The notes under the pieces were generated by a model, which saw only the letters and a program-made list of their open reading frames with translations, searched no databases and had not been told where the DNA came from. From NCBI GenBank assembly GCA_036675565.1, contig JAKFER010000112.1:1-40759 (forward strand): a stretch of DNA of 40,759 bases, read 5' to 3'. Origin of the DNA: JACCYQ01 sp036675565 (GTDB lineage Bacteria > Bacteroidota > Bacteroidia > Chitinophagales > Chitinophagaceae). The translations under genes were made by a program, and so were the position numbers. Positions 1 through 7,329 of this stretch are shown one piece after another (the stretch's first letter is position 1; each line of letters opens with the position of its first letter).

Positions 1-76
1 TTCAGCCGATAATTTGATATGATTTAAATCCTGTTCCATTTGGGTTAAAATTACGAATGGGTGTTAGTTTTTTTTG

Positions 77-84
77 TTTATTTG
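77..84 (+). promoter_or_regulatory. Possible -7 promoter element upstream of ilvE
   Basis: The octamer TTTATTTG matches the Bacteroidota -7 consensus TAnnTTTG except at the second base. It lies 20 bases before the likely start codon. No -33 TTTG is present at the expected distance, so this is a weak call. Confidence 0.35.
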
Positions 85-103
85 CACCATAAAATTAATC
101 ATT

Positions 104-1171
104 ATGATTGCAGCTATGGACATAACAATTACAAAAGCGGAAAGAAGCAAATTACAGGAAACAAAACTGGAAAACCTTTCTTTCGGCCGATATTTTACCG
201 ATCACATGCTGGAAGCGGATTACGAGAATGGTGAATGGAAAAATATTGAGATCAAACCCTATCAACCATTATTATTAAGTCCATCAGTTGCAGCCCTGCA
301 TTACGGACAGGCTATATTCGAAGGTATTAAGGCTTACAGGGATGAAGCAGGAAATGCATTTATCTTCCGGCCCCTGGATAATTATCGCCGTTTCAATATT
401 TCTGCACAGCGTATGCAGATGCCAACTGTTCCTGAAGAATTATTTATGGAAGGCATGAAGCAATTGGTTGCTATGGATAAAAGTTGGATCCCTCAATTAA
501 AGGATCATTCTTTATATATCAGGCCATTTATGTTTGCTTCAGATGAATTGATTGGTGTAAGGCCATCTGATAATTATAAGTTTTTGATCATTTTAAGTCC
601 GACAGGCCCCTATTATAATGCTCCTATGCGGATTTATGTTGAGGAGCAGTATGTGCGTGCTGTGCCTGGTGGAGTAGGGTACGCAAAAACGGCTGGTAAT
701 TATGCAGCAGCTATGCTGGCCACAGCAAATGCCAAAAAGCTGGGTTATGACCAGGTTTTATGGACCGATGCATTTGAACATAAATATGTACAGGAAATTG
801 GAACCATGAATGTGTTCTTTATCATTGGTAACAAAGCCTATACTCCAGACCTTAGTATGGGTACCATCCTGGATGGAGTAACCAGGAGCAGCGCCATTGA
901 GCTTTTAAAGGAAATGGGATATGAAATGGTTGAACGCCGTATTACAATTGATGAGTTGATGGATGCCTATAAGGCAGGTGAATTAAAAGAAGTTTTCGGA
1001 ACAGGAACGGCTGCAACGATATCCATGATCAAAGAATTGCGATATAAAGATTTTGTGATGGAATTTGATGTGGATTCATGGAAAGCGGGTCCTACTTTAA
1101 AAAATTGGATCACCGATATTAGGGAAGGCAGAAGAGAAGACAAATACGGTTGGATGTATAAGATTGGTTAA
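104..1171 (+). CDS. ilvE: Branched-chain amino acid aminotransferase (BCAT, fold-type IV PLP enzyme)
   Basis: The product should interconvert branched-chain amino acids (Leu, Ile, Val) and their 2-oxo acids with glutamate/2-oxoglutarate in the cytoplasm. The 355-residue length and the motifs GQAIFEGIKAYR and YAKTAGNYAA fit the longer BCAT class. The lysine of YAKTAGNYA, about residue 195, is the expected pyridoxal phosphate Schiff-base residue. EVFGTGTAA near the C-terminus is the usual cofactor phosphate-binding segment. The reading frame stays open upstream to a TTG at 74, but that stretch contains the likely promoter, so ATG 104 is preferred; ATG 116 is an equally reasonable start. The gene appears monocistronic and ends at a strong hairpin. 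Confidence 0.93.
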   Translation: MIAAMDITITKAERSKLQETKLENLSFGRYFTDHMLEADYENGEWKNIEIKPYQPLLLSPSVAALHYGQAIFEGIKAYRDEAGNAFIFRPLDNYRRFNISAQRMQMPTVPEELFMEGMKQLVAMDKSWIPQLKDHSLYIRPFMFASDELIGVRPSDNYKFLIILSPTGPYYNAPMRIYVEEQYVRAVPGGVGYAKTAGNYAAAMLATANAKKLGYDQVLWTDAFEHKYVQEIGTMNVFFIIGNKAYTPDLSMGTILDGVTRSSAIELLKEMGYEMVERRITIDELMDAYKAGELKEVFGTGTAATISMIKELRYKDFVMEFDVDSWKAGPTLKNWITDIREGRREDKYGWMYKIG

Positions 1172-1189
1172 TTTTTAGTGTATTATATC

Positions 1190-1244
1190 AAAAACCCCGG
1201 GGCAGCATATTGAACCAAAATATCGCTGAAATGGGGTTTTCTTA
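1190..1244 (+). terminator. Intrinsic terminator after ilvE
   Basis: The outer arms AAAACCCC (1191-1198) and GGGGTTTT (1233-1240) enclose a second stem, CAGCATATT with AATATCGCTG (one bulged C). The 3' arm ends in a T tract. The compound hairpin separates ilvE from the rpsL promoter. Confidence 0.7.
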
Positions 1245-1282
1245 TAATTTTTTAAACTATTTGGGAAATGAAAATTGAAATT

Positions 1283-1314
1283 TTTGGATTTTCACTGAAT
1301 GCCCGTTACCTTTG
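1283..1314 (+). promoter_or_regulatory. Bacteroidota-type promoter of rpsL-rpsG
   Basis: A perfect -7 element TACCTTTG (1307-1314) lies 20 bases after a -33 TTTG (1283-1286), the expected spacing for the primary sigma factor of this phylum. It lies inside the upstream extension of the rpsL frame, which rules out the earlier start at 1299. Confidence 0.85.
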
Positions 1315-1340
1315 CCCTCCCAAAAAACAAAAGGTTCAGA

Positions 1341-1721
1341 ATGCCTACAATACAACAATTAGTACGTAAAGGAAGAGAAATTATCAGGGCTAAAAGCAAA
1401 TCCCGTGCATTGGACAGTTGTCCTCAGCGCCGTGGTGTTTGTACCCGTGTGTATACAACAACGCCTAAGAAACCAAACTCTGCTTTACGTAAAGTAGCCA
1501 AGGTTCGTCTTACCAATAAAATTGAGGTGATTGCTTATATCCCCGGTGAAGGTCATAACCTGCAGGAACACTCCATCGTATTGATCCGTGGTGGTCGTGT
1601 AAAGGATTTACCTGGTGTGCGTTATCATATCGTTCGTGGTTCTTTAGATACGGCTGGTGTAAAGGATCGTAAACAAAGTCGTTCTAAATACGGAACCAAG
1701 AAAGAAAAAGCAAAAAAATAA
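1341..1721 (+). CDS. rpsL: 30S ribosomal protein S12
   Basis: S12 sits at the decoding centre of the small subunit and helps control accuracy. The 126-residue product starts MPTIQQLVRKGRE and contains the highly conserved segment TTPKKPNSALRKVAKVRL and the loop PGEGHNLQEHS. The lysine positions where streptomycin-resistance substitutions usually occur are unsubstituted. The start at 1341 is chosen because the frame upstream of it contains the promoter. rpsG follows after 26 bases, so the two are probably co-transcribed. Confidence 0.97.
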   Translation: MPTIQQLVRKGREIIRAKSKSRALDSCPQRRGVCTRVYTTTPKKPNSALRKVAKVRLTNKIEVIAYIPGEGHNLQEHSIVLIRGGRVKDLPGVRYHIVRGSLDTAGVKDRKQSRSKYGTKKEKAKK

Positions 1722-1747
1722 TTTAAAAGAAAAGTAATCTCTATACA

Positions 1748-2215
1748 ATGAGAAAATCGCAAGCAAAGAAACTTCCTTTAGCACCAGATCCAAGGTACAA
1801 TGACAAACAGGTAACCCGTTTTGTAAACAACCTGATGTGGGAAGGAAAAAAGAGTGTAGCCTTCGAAATTTTTTACGATGCTATTGAAAAAGTAGCCAAA
1901 CAAACTAATGAAGATGGTTATGAAGTTTGGAAAAAAGCTTTAGCCAATGTTACACCAGCTGTAGAAGTTCGCAGCCGTCGTATTGGGGGAGCAACATTCC
2001 AAATTCCGGCTGAAGTTCGCACAGACCGTAAAATTTCATTGAGCATTAAATGGTTGATCCGTTATAGCCGCGCCAGGAATGGTCGTAGCATGGCAGATAA
2101 ATTAGCTGGTGAAATTGTTGCAGCAAGTAAAGGTGAAGGAGCAGCATTCAAAAAGAAAGAAGATACGCACCGTATGGCAGAAGCTAACAAAGCCTTTGCA
2201 CATTTCCGCATCTGA
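1748..2215 (+). CDS. rpsG: 30S ribosomal protein S7
   Basis: S7 nucleates assembly of the 3' domain of 16S rRNA and contacts the E-site tRNA. The 155-residue product has the family's usual length. Conserved blocks include MRKSQAKK at the N-terminus, VTRFVNNLMWEGKKS, and the RRIGGATFQIPAEVR hairpin loop. It follows rpsL closely and ends just before a strong terminator. fusA does not follow directly as it does in the classical str operon. Confidence 0.97.
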   Translation: MRKSQAKKLPLAPDPRYNDKQVTRFVNNLMWEGKKSVAFEIFYDAIEKVAKQTNEDGYEVWKKALANVTPAVEVRSRRIGGATFQIPAEVRTDRKISLSIKWLIRYSRARNGRSMADKLAGEIVAASKGEGAAFKKKEDTHRMAEANKAFAHFRI

Positions 2216-2235
2216 TCATTCAAAGAAAAATATTT

Positions 2236-2268
2236 AAAACCGTTCATTTATATGAGCGGTTTTTTTTG
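2236..2268 (+). terminator. Intrinsic terminator after rpsG
   Basis: The 12-bp arms AAAACCGTTCAT (2236-2247) and ATGAGCGGTTTT (2252-2263), with one G-T pair and a 4-base loop, run into a T tract. This ends the rpsL-rpsG transcript before the convergent histone-like gene. Confidence 0.85.
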
Positions 2269-2276
2269 TTATTACA

Positions 2277-2307
2277 TAAAAAAAAGTCGTTTAAAATAAA
2301 CGACTTT
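2277..2307 (-). terminator. Intrinsic terminator of the histone H1-like gene
   Basis: On the minus strand the perfect 11-bp arms AAAGTCGTTTA and TAAACGACTTT (2283-2293 and 2297-2307) with an AAA/TTT loop are followed by a run of eight T (the A tract 2278-2285 on the plus strand). It lies about 20 bases downstream of the gene's stop. Confidence 0.8.
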
Positions 2308-2328
2308 ACATAATTGCGATTGTTATTT

Positions 2329-2799
2329 CTATCCTTCCACAGGAGTATTTTCTCCGATTCCTGGTGCATCCATTTCTGGTTGTGCCACTGGACTTTCAAC
2401 TGGTGGAGGAGTAGGATTTGTTTTTTTGTTGGAAGCTCTCCTGGGTGCTGCTTTGCGCGGAGCTGCTTTTTTAGGAGCCGCTTTCTTTGCTGCTTTCTTA
2501 GGGGCTGCCTTTTTTGGAGCCGCTTTTTTAGGAGATGCTTTCTTTGCTGCTTTCCTTGGGGCAGCTTTTTTCGCTGCTTTTTTCGCTGCCTTTTTTGGAG
2601 CCGCTTTCTTTGCTACTTTCCTTGGAGCTGCTTTTTTCGCTGCTTTTTTAGGAGCCGCTTTCTTTGCTGCTTTTCTTGGAGCTGCTTTTTTCGCTGCTTT
2701 TTTAGGAGCCGCTTTCTTTGCTGCTTTTCTTGGAGCTGCTTTTTTTGCTACCTTTTTTTTAGGAGCAGCTTTTTTATTAGATTTTTTTGATGCTGCCAT
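2329..2799 (-). CDS. Histone H1-like lysine/alanine-rich DNA-binding protein
   Basis: The 156-residue product is made almost entirely of Lys, Ala and Pro in the pattern AAPKKAAKKAAPRKAAKK, like the C-terminal domain of eukaryotic H1 and the bacterial Hc1/AlgP-like proteins. A non-repetitive Pro/Glu-rich tail (about residues 128-156, ending NTPVEG) follows. The basic region is expected to bind DNA non-specifically and help compact the nucleoid. Three tandem 54-bp units (2585-2746) encode 18-residue repeats, so length variation between strains is likely. The gene converges on rpsG, with terminators back to back. The Phe/Cys-rich frames on the opposite strand are artefacts of its composition. 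Confidence 0.85.
   Translation of the reverse strand: MAASKKSNKKAAPKKKVAKKAAPRKAAKKAAPKKAAKKAAPRKAAKKAAPKKAAKKAAPRKVAKKAAPKKAAKKAAKKAAPRKAAKKASPKKAAPKKAAPKKAAKKAAPKKAAPRKAAPRRASNKKTNPTPPPVESPVAQPEMDAPGIGENTPVEG
2585..2746 (-). repeat. Three 54-bp tandem repeats within the histone-like gene
   Basis: Units start at 2585, 2639 and 2693. The second and third differ at one base and the first at a few. Each encodes one 18-residue Ala/Lys/Pro block. Confidence 0.85.
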
Positions 2800-3396
2800 A
2801 CATTAGAATTTAGTGGGTTAAAAATTTAATGAGTTGATTATAAAAAAAATTCAATGTCAAATTACAACGAATAAAATTGATTAACAAAATTTAAGTTGCT
2901 ATTAAAATTCAGTTCTCGTTTTTTGCATGCTGTTTTAATGCAATTAACCTTTATGCACAGGTTAAATTATCCTTGTAAATGATTATTGATTTTTTCAAAT
3001 TCATTCTTCTACTTTGTTATACTAAAATTGCACCAACCTTGCATTTATTAAAAGATGTATGATATCAAAAAAGTAAAAGTATGGGTGCATCCAATGAAGT
3101 TTTTCCACTTTAGAAAATATAGCATTGCGAAATCTGCAAAGTTGATTGAAATAAAAGCTATCAATAAATGAGGTTTAAATCAACATTGTAGTTTAGTTTT
3201 TAAATTTTTGAAAATTGAACCGGATGGAGTCGTCTTATAAAATCAGAATGAAAGAATGAGTGCAAATTTGTTTATAAAAGCCCTTGTTAATTCCTAATGA
3301 TAATGTTGGTCTCAGAACAGGGTGTACTAGTATTGTTTTTTTACCATAAAGGCATTTTAACCCTTAATTAACCACAATAATTACATTCCTTTTACT
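2800..3396. other. Long AT-rich intergenic region upstream of fusA
   Basis: About 600 bases without a convincing long gene. It must hold the minus-strand promoter of the histone-like gene near 2800-2880, although no clean consensus is visible. The only coding candidate is a 38-codon frame at 3055-3171. No terminator, tRNA or clear repeat was seen in the rest. Confidence 0.5.
3055..3171 (+). CDS. Possible small basic protein (38 aa), uncertain
   Basis: An ATG at 3055 opens a 38-codon frame (starts MYDIKKVKVWVHPMKFF, ends TGA 3171) rich in lysine and aromatic residues. A TTTG (3013-3016) followed 20 bases later by AACCTTGC resembles a degraded promoter, and AAAG precedes the ATG. Nothing in the sequence identifies a function, and a frame this short can occur by chance in AT-rich DNA. 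Confidence 0.2.
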   Translation: MYDIKKVKVWVHPMKFFHFRKYSIAKSAKLIEIKAINK

Positions 3397-3404
3397 TACC
3401 TTTG
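3397..3404 (+). promoter_or_regulatory. -7 promoter element of fusA
   Basis: A perfect TACCTTTG followed by CGCC. No TTTG is present at the -33 distance. Transcription from here would give a leader of about 115 nt before the fusA ATG, with no obvious ORF or strong hairpin. Confidence 0.75.
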
Positions 3405-3524
3405 CGCCTCAAAAACCTAAAATGAATTAATTGTGTTTTGACACCTTAAAACAGTGTAAAGACCTTTTATAGAAATCTTTGGGAATTATAGAAGCACATT
3501 TAAACAGATAATCAATTTTATACA

Positions 3525-5669
3525 ATGGCAGATTTGAAATTTCAACGCAACTTCGGTATTGCTGCTCACATTGATGCAGGCAAAACCACTACAACGGAAC
3601 GTATTCTCCGTTATACCGGTATGATCCACCGGATAGGTGAAGTGCACGATGGTGCAGCGACTACTGACTGGATGGAGCAGGAAAAAGAAAGAGGAATCAC
3701 TATTACATCTGCTGCTGTAAGCTGTCAATGGAACTTTCCAACCACATTGGGAAAATCTGACGCAAATTCAAAGAAATACTCTTTTAATATTATTGATACT
3801 CCGGGTCACGTGGACTTTACTGTAGAGGTAGAGCGTTCTATGCGTGTTTTGGATGGTTTGATCGCCTTGTTTTCTGCTGTTGATGGTGTTGAACCTCAAT
3901 CTGAAACTGTTTGGCGCCAGGCAAACCGTTACAAAGTTCCGCGTATCGGTTTTGTAAATAAAATGGACCGTTCAGGTGCTGACTTTTTAAATGTAGTTAA
4001 GCAGGTAAGAGAAATGTTGGGTTCTAAAGCAGTACCTCTGCAATTACCTATCGGTGCGGAAGATGATTTTAAAGGGGTGGTTGATCTTATTAAAATGAAA
4101 GGTGTTATCTGGCATAATGAAACAGAAGGAATGACTTTTGATGAAATTCCTGTACCGGAAGATATGATGGAAGAAGCAAATGAATGGAGAGCAAGTCTTG
4201 TAGAAGCTGTTGCTGAATATGATGATCAATTGATGGAAAAGTTTTTTGATGATCCTAATACCATCACCGAAGACGAATTACACGAAGCAATCCGCAAAGC
4301 AACGATCGATCTGAGTATCGTTCCGATGATGTGCGGTTCTTCATTTAAAAATAAAGGTGTTCAAACTGCACTTGATGCCGTTTGTCGTTACCTGCCTTCA
4401 CCTGTAGATATCGACGCTGTGCAAGGTATTAATCCTGATTCCGGCGAAACCGAAAGCCGCAAGCCAGATGCTAAAGAACCTTTTGCAGCACTAGCGTTTA
4501 AGATCATGACAGATCCTTTTGTGGGTCGTCTTGCATTTTTCCGTGTTTATTCTGGTCATTTAGATGCAGGTTCCTATGTATTGAATGTAAGAAGTGGAAA
4601 GAAAGAACGTATCAGCCGGATCATGAAGATGTTTGCCAACAAACAAAATCCGATTGATTTTATTGAAGCAGGTGATATCGGTGCGGCAGTTGGTTTTAAA
4701 GAGATTAAAACAGGTGATACGCTTTGTCATGAAGATCACCCAATTGCTTTAGAAAACATGTTTATTCCAGAGCCCGTTATCTCTGTTGCAGTAGAACCTA
4801 AAACCCAGGCAGATGTAGATAAAATGGGTATGGCCATTGCAAAACTGATCGAAGAAGATCCAACATTAAAGGTAAAAACCGACGAAGATTCGGGTCAAAC
4901 TGTATTAAGCGGAATGGGTGAATTGCACCTTGAGATCATAGTTGATCGTATGCGCCGTGAATTTAAAGTAGAAGTAAACCAGGGTGCTCCCCAAGTTGCT
5001 TACAAAGAGGCTTTCAATACAACTGTTGAGCATCGCGAAACATTGAAAAAGCAAACCGGTGGTCGTGGTAAATTCGCTGATATCGTATTTGCTTTAGGTC
5101 CCATTGATAAAGATTGGAAAGAAGCAAATCCTGATAAAAGATTCCAGTTCGTAAATGATATTTTTGGAGGATCTATTCCACGTGAATTTGTTCCGGCCAT
5201 TCAGAAAGGATTTGAAACCTCAATGACAACGGGTGTTTTGGCAAGTTACCCGGTTGACAATATGAAGATCCGTGTATTTGACGGTAGCTTCCACGCAGTG
5301 GATTCTGACTCAATGTCTTTCGAACTTTGTGCTAAGCAAGGTTTCCGTGAAGCCGCCAGGAAAGCAAAACCAGTTTTACTGGAACCTATCATGAAAGTGG
5401 AAGTATTAACACCTGATCAGTACATGGGTGATGTAACAGGTGACCTTAACCGTCGCCGTGGAATGATGGAAGGTATGGATACCCGTGCCGGTGTACAGGT
5501 TATTAAAGCAAAAGTTCCATTGAGTGAAATGTTCGGTTATGTAACACAGTTACGTAGCTTGTCATCAGGTCGTGCTTCATCTACTATGGAATTCAGTCAC
5601 TATGCTCCGGCTCCAAATAACATCGCCGAAGAAGTAATTGCAAAAGCAAAAGGAAAGGTCAACGCCTGA
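3525..5669 (+). CDS. fusA: Elongation factor G
   Basis: EF-G is the GTPase that drives ribosomal translocation and, with RRF, subunit recycling. The 714-residue product shows G1 AHIDAGKTT (14-22), the switch I region ending RGITI (56-60), G3 DTPGH (91-95) and G4 NKMD (145-148). Domains II-V follow, including GMGELHLEI and the C-terminal SSGRASSTMEFSHYAPAP. Between switch I and G3 there is an insertion of about 14 residues (about 71-84). The gene has its own promoter and terminator and is separated from both rpsG and rpsJ. The ATG at 3525 gives the family N-terminus. Confidence 0.97.
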   Translation: MADLKFQRNFGIAAHIDAGKTTTTERILRYTGMIHRIGEVHDGAATTDWMEQEKERGITITSAAVSCQWNFPTTLGKSDANSKKYSFNIIDTPGHVDFTVEVERSMRVLDGLIALFSAVDGVEPQSETVWRQANRYKVPRIGFVNKMDRSGADFLNVVKQVREMLGSKAVPLQLPIGAEDDFKGVVDLIKMKGVIWHNETEGMTFDEIPVPEDMMEEANEWRASLVEAVAEYDDQLMEKFFDDPNTITEDELHEAIRKATIDLSIVPMMCGSSFKNKGVQTALDAVCRYLPSPVDIDAVQGINPDSGETESRKPDAKEPFAALAFKIMTDPFVGRLAFFRVYSGHLDAGSYVLNVRSGKKERISRIMKMFANKQNPIDFIEAGDIGAAVGFKEIKTGDTLCHEDHPIALENMFIPEPVISVAVEPKTQADVDKMGMAIAKLIEEDPTLKVKTDEDSGQTVLSGMGELHLEIIVDRMRREFKVEVNQGAPQVAYKEAFNTTVEHRETLKKQTGGRGKFADIVFALGPIDKDWKEANPDKRFQFVNDIFGGSIPREFVPAIQKGFETSMTTGVLASYPVDNMKIRVFDGSFHAVDSDSMSFELCAKQGFREAARKAKPVLLEPIMKVEVLTPDQYMGDVTGDLNRRRGMMEGMDTRAGVQVIKAKVPLSEMFGYVTQLRSLSSGRASSTMEFSHYAPAPNNIAEEVIAKAKGKVNA

Positions 5670-5691
5670 TCTTAATAAATACTATTTTTAT

Positions 5692-5718
5692 AACCCGGCA
5701 ACTTTGCCGGGTTTTTTG
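5692..5718 (+). terminator. Intrinsic terminator after fusA
   Basis: The perfect 9-bp arms AACCCGGCA (5692-5700) and TGCCGGGTT (5705-5713) with loop ACTT lead into six T. Confidence 0.9.
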
Positions 5719-5732
5719 TTTAAATGCCATTT

Positions 5733-6152
5733 ATGAACCGCTTTATACGTCCTTTCCTGCTTATGATTTCTTCAATTTTAATAATTGCGCAAATTTCGAA
5801 TGCACAGGAATTTCCCGAAACAAAAAAACAAGCTTTTGAATGGCTTACTGCTTCTGAATGGAAATTAAAATGGCTGGTTATTGATGAAAGAAAACTGGAT
5901 GCTGAATTAAATAATATGCATGTTTCTATAAGTTTTATGGCCGATTCAACTTATGAAATGATTTTTATGAGCGAAATCCGTAAAGGAAGATTTGTAATTA
6001 ATATGGAAGAAAAATATATCCGGCTGATCAATGATAAAAAAGCAAACGCAATCTTGGTCAGTTCGCTTTCTATCAACGAACTATGGTTGCAATCCCAAGG
6101 AGAGGGAGATGAAGAGCCGCTTATGATACTACTCAATTACAAAAAGATATAG
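5733..6152 (+). CDS. Secreted protein of unknown function
   Basis: I do not recognise the family. The 139-residue product starts with a clear signal peptide (MNRFIRPFLLMISSILIIAQ, cleavage probable after SNA before QEF) and continues as a mixed, probably beta-rich domain with no cysteine and no catalytic motif. The order of strands and the phrase WKLKWLVIDERKL hint at a lipocalin-like fold, but this is a guess. An in-frame ATG at 5724 would add three residues; 5733 gives the better signal peptide. It starts only 15 bases after the fusA terminator's T tract and may depend on readthrough. Confidence 0.65.
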   Translation: MNRFIRPFLLMISSILIIAQISNAQEFPETKKQAFEWLTASEWKLKWLVIDERKLDAELNNMHVSISFMADSTYEMIFMSEIRKGRFVINMEEKYIRLINDKKANAILVSSLSINELWLQSQGEGDEEPLMILLNYKKI

Positions 6153-6222
6153 AGAAGCATAATTGTTTTCACTTAAAGGTGCAAAAAATTAATTTTCAGC
6201 TAATTACGGCATAAATTTTGTT

Positions 6223-6346
6223 GGAATAGAGGCTATACCCCGTTTTTAAGGTTCCACTGATTGGTTGCTAAAGCAACTTATGAAAAACACCAAATAAGGA
6301 GTTACATTCTCCGCCAGGGACGCCGAACAGTGTCCCTGGTTTTTTA
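6223..6346 (+). ncRNA. Candidate structured small RNA (unidentified)
   Basis: This non-coding stretch starts just after a promoter-like TAAATTTTG (6212-6220). It contains a GTTGC-TAAA-GCAAC hairpin (6264-6277) enclosed by GTTTTT/AAAAAC (6242-6247 with 6283-6288), then a GGAG/CTCC hairpin (6298-6312) and an 8-bp terminator (6314-6345). GGAA (6223-6226) can also pair with TTCC (6252-6255). I could not match it to 6S, SRP, tmRNA, RNase P or any riboswitch class I know. It could instead be a 3' region of the upstream gene. Confidence 0.4.
6314..6345 (+). terminator. Intrinsic terminator (plus strand)
   Basis: The perfect 8-bp arms CCAGGGAC (6314-6321) and GTCCCTGG (6332-6339) are followed by six T. 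The reverse strand has no T tract, so it serves plus-strand transcription only. It ends either the candidate RNA or the secreted-protein transcript 160 bases upstream. Confidence 0.85.
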
Positions 6347-6358
6347 CAACTCAACAGT

Positions 6359-7255
6359 TCACTTTGTTTTTACTATCTTTTGTAATGGATCTTTAAAGAT
6401 AAAATATGCTCCACCTGCAGATGAAACTACTGTAAGTACAAAAAATATTAAACTTACAGTTAACCCCGTTTGCTGATTGAGTAGGAAATATTCTGCTCCG
6501 GTAACAAATACAAATTCCCGGGTTCCCAAACCGCCACCTAAGGATAATGGTAAAACAGCAACAACTGTTGCCACCAGGAAAATGAATAACCAGGTTGCAT
6601 AATCCATTTCAATATGGATTGATCGCAGAATTAGAAAAAGGCAAAAGACCTGGGCTAACTGAACTCCCATACCCCAAATAAATGCCGGCCAAAAACCTGG
6701 TAAAAAATCTGCCATAAAATATTTTACCACCATAAATAATCCGGCGATAGCTACAATGGAACCTGAAAAAAGTAAAATATCCATCCACCAACCAGGTAAT
6801 ACCATCATCCCCGAAATCGATAATAAAATGCCTACGGATAGTAGTCCACTAAAACGGTCCAATAAAACGGCGGCAGAAGTTTTTTTATAAGGAGCATCCA
6901 TTTTTCTTTTTAAATAGATCACTTTGTATGCATCACCGCTAATGGCACCAGGCAGAAACAGGTTGTAAAACATACCCAGCCAATACAGTTTAATATTTTG
7001 CCATGCAGGTATTTTTAAATGGATGTTGCGGAAATAAATATTTAACCGGTAAGCGGAAAGTAATTTTGAAAAAAACAATAACAGGAGAGCAGCAAATAAA
7101 AAAAGCCAGTTCGCTTTTTTTAAGGATTCAATCGTTTGGTTGAAATCTATTTTGTTTGAAATATACCAGAAACAAAGTATGGTAATCACCAGTTTAATTA
7201 AAATTTTGGCGATTTTTTTATAAGCTGGTTCTTTAGTGGCTAAAACTTCTGACAT
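6359..7255 (-). CDS. Lysylphosphatidylglycerol synthase TM-region family protein (flippase-like integral membrane protein)
   Basis: The 298-residue product is strongly hydrophobic, with about seven or eight membrane segments. It carries hallmarks of the LPG-synthase transmembrane domain / UPF0104 family: YWLGMFYNLFLPGAISGD (91-108), DRFSGLL (133-139) and LGGGLGTRE (239-247). The catalytic C-terminal domain of MprF-type enzymes is absent, so it is not an aminoacyl-lipid synthase by itself. Members of this class are proposed to move lipids or lipid-linked sugars across the inner membrane; the substrate cannot be read from the sequence. It is divergent from the beta-helix gene, with about 75 bases between their starts. 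Confidence 0.8.
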   Translation of the reverse strand: MSEVLATKEPAYKKIAKILIKLVITILCFWYISNKIDFNQTIESLKKANWLFLFAALLLLFFSKLLSAYRLNIYFRNIHLKIPAWQNIKLYWLGMFYNLFLPGAISGDAYKVIYLKRKMDAPYKKTSAAVLLDRFSGLLSVGILLSISGMMVLPGWWMDILLFSGSIVAIAGLFMVVKYFMADFLPGFWPAFIWGMGVQLAQVFCLFLILRSIHIEMDYATWLFIFLVATVVAVLPLSLGGGLGTREFVFVTGAEYFLLNQQTGLTVSLIFFVLTVVSSAGGAYFIFKDPLQKIVKTK

Positions 7256-7329
7256 ATTCGGTGGTGATCTTCAATAAACAGGAGTATTTTTATGTTTATC
7301 AGAAAACGCTGCAAGTAAACGGAAACTCT

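Noticed and set aside
1299..1340. Longer N-terminus for S12
   Set aside because: The extension contains the perfect -33/-7 promoter, and the family N-terminus begins at 1341.
2314..2806. Plus-strand frames rich in Phe/Cys or Ala/Phe/Leu opposite the histone-like gene
   Set aside because: They are antisense shadows of the Lys/Ala repeat codons. The minus-strand product has a sensible H1-like sequence, a terminator and an ATG.
6223..6300. Known riboswitch (cobalamin, c-di-GMP, TPP, SAM) in the 6.2 kb intergenic region
   Set aside because: The conserved cores of these classes are not present. The downstream gene is on the other strand, so a cis-riboswitch is unlikely.
6261..6476. Open frame across the candidate RNA and terminator
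   Set aside because: It reads through the strong hairpin and the 3' end of the opposite-strand membrane gene. The sequence shows no protein-like pattern and overlaps structured RNA.
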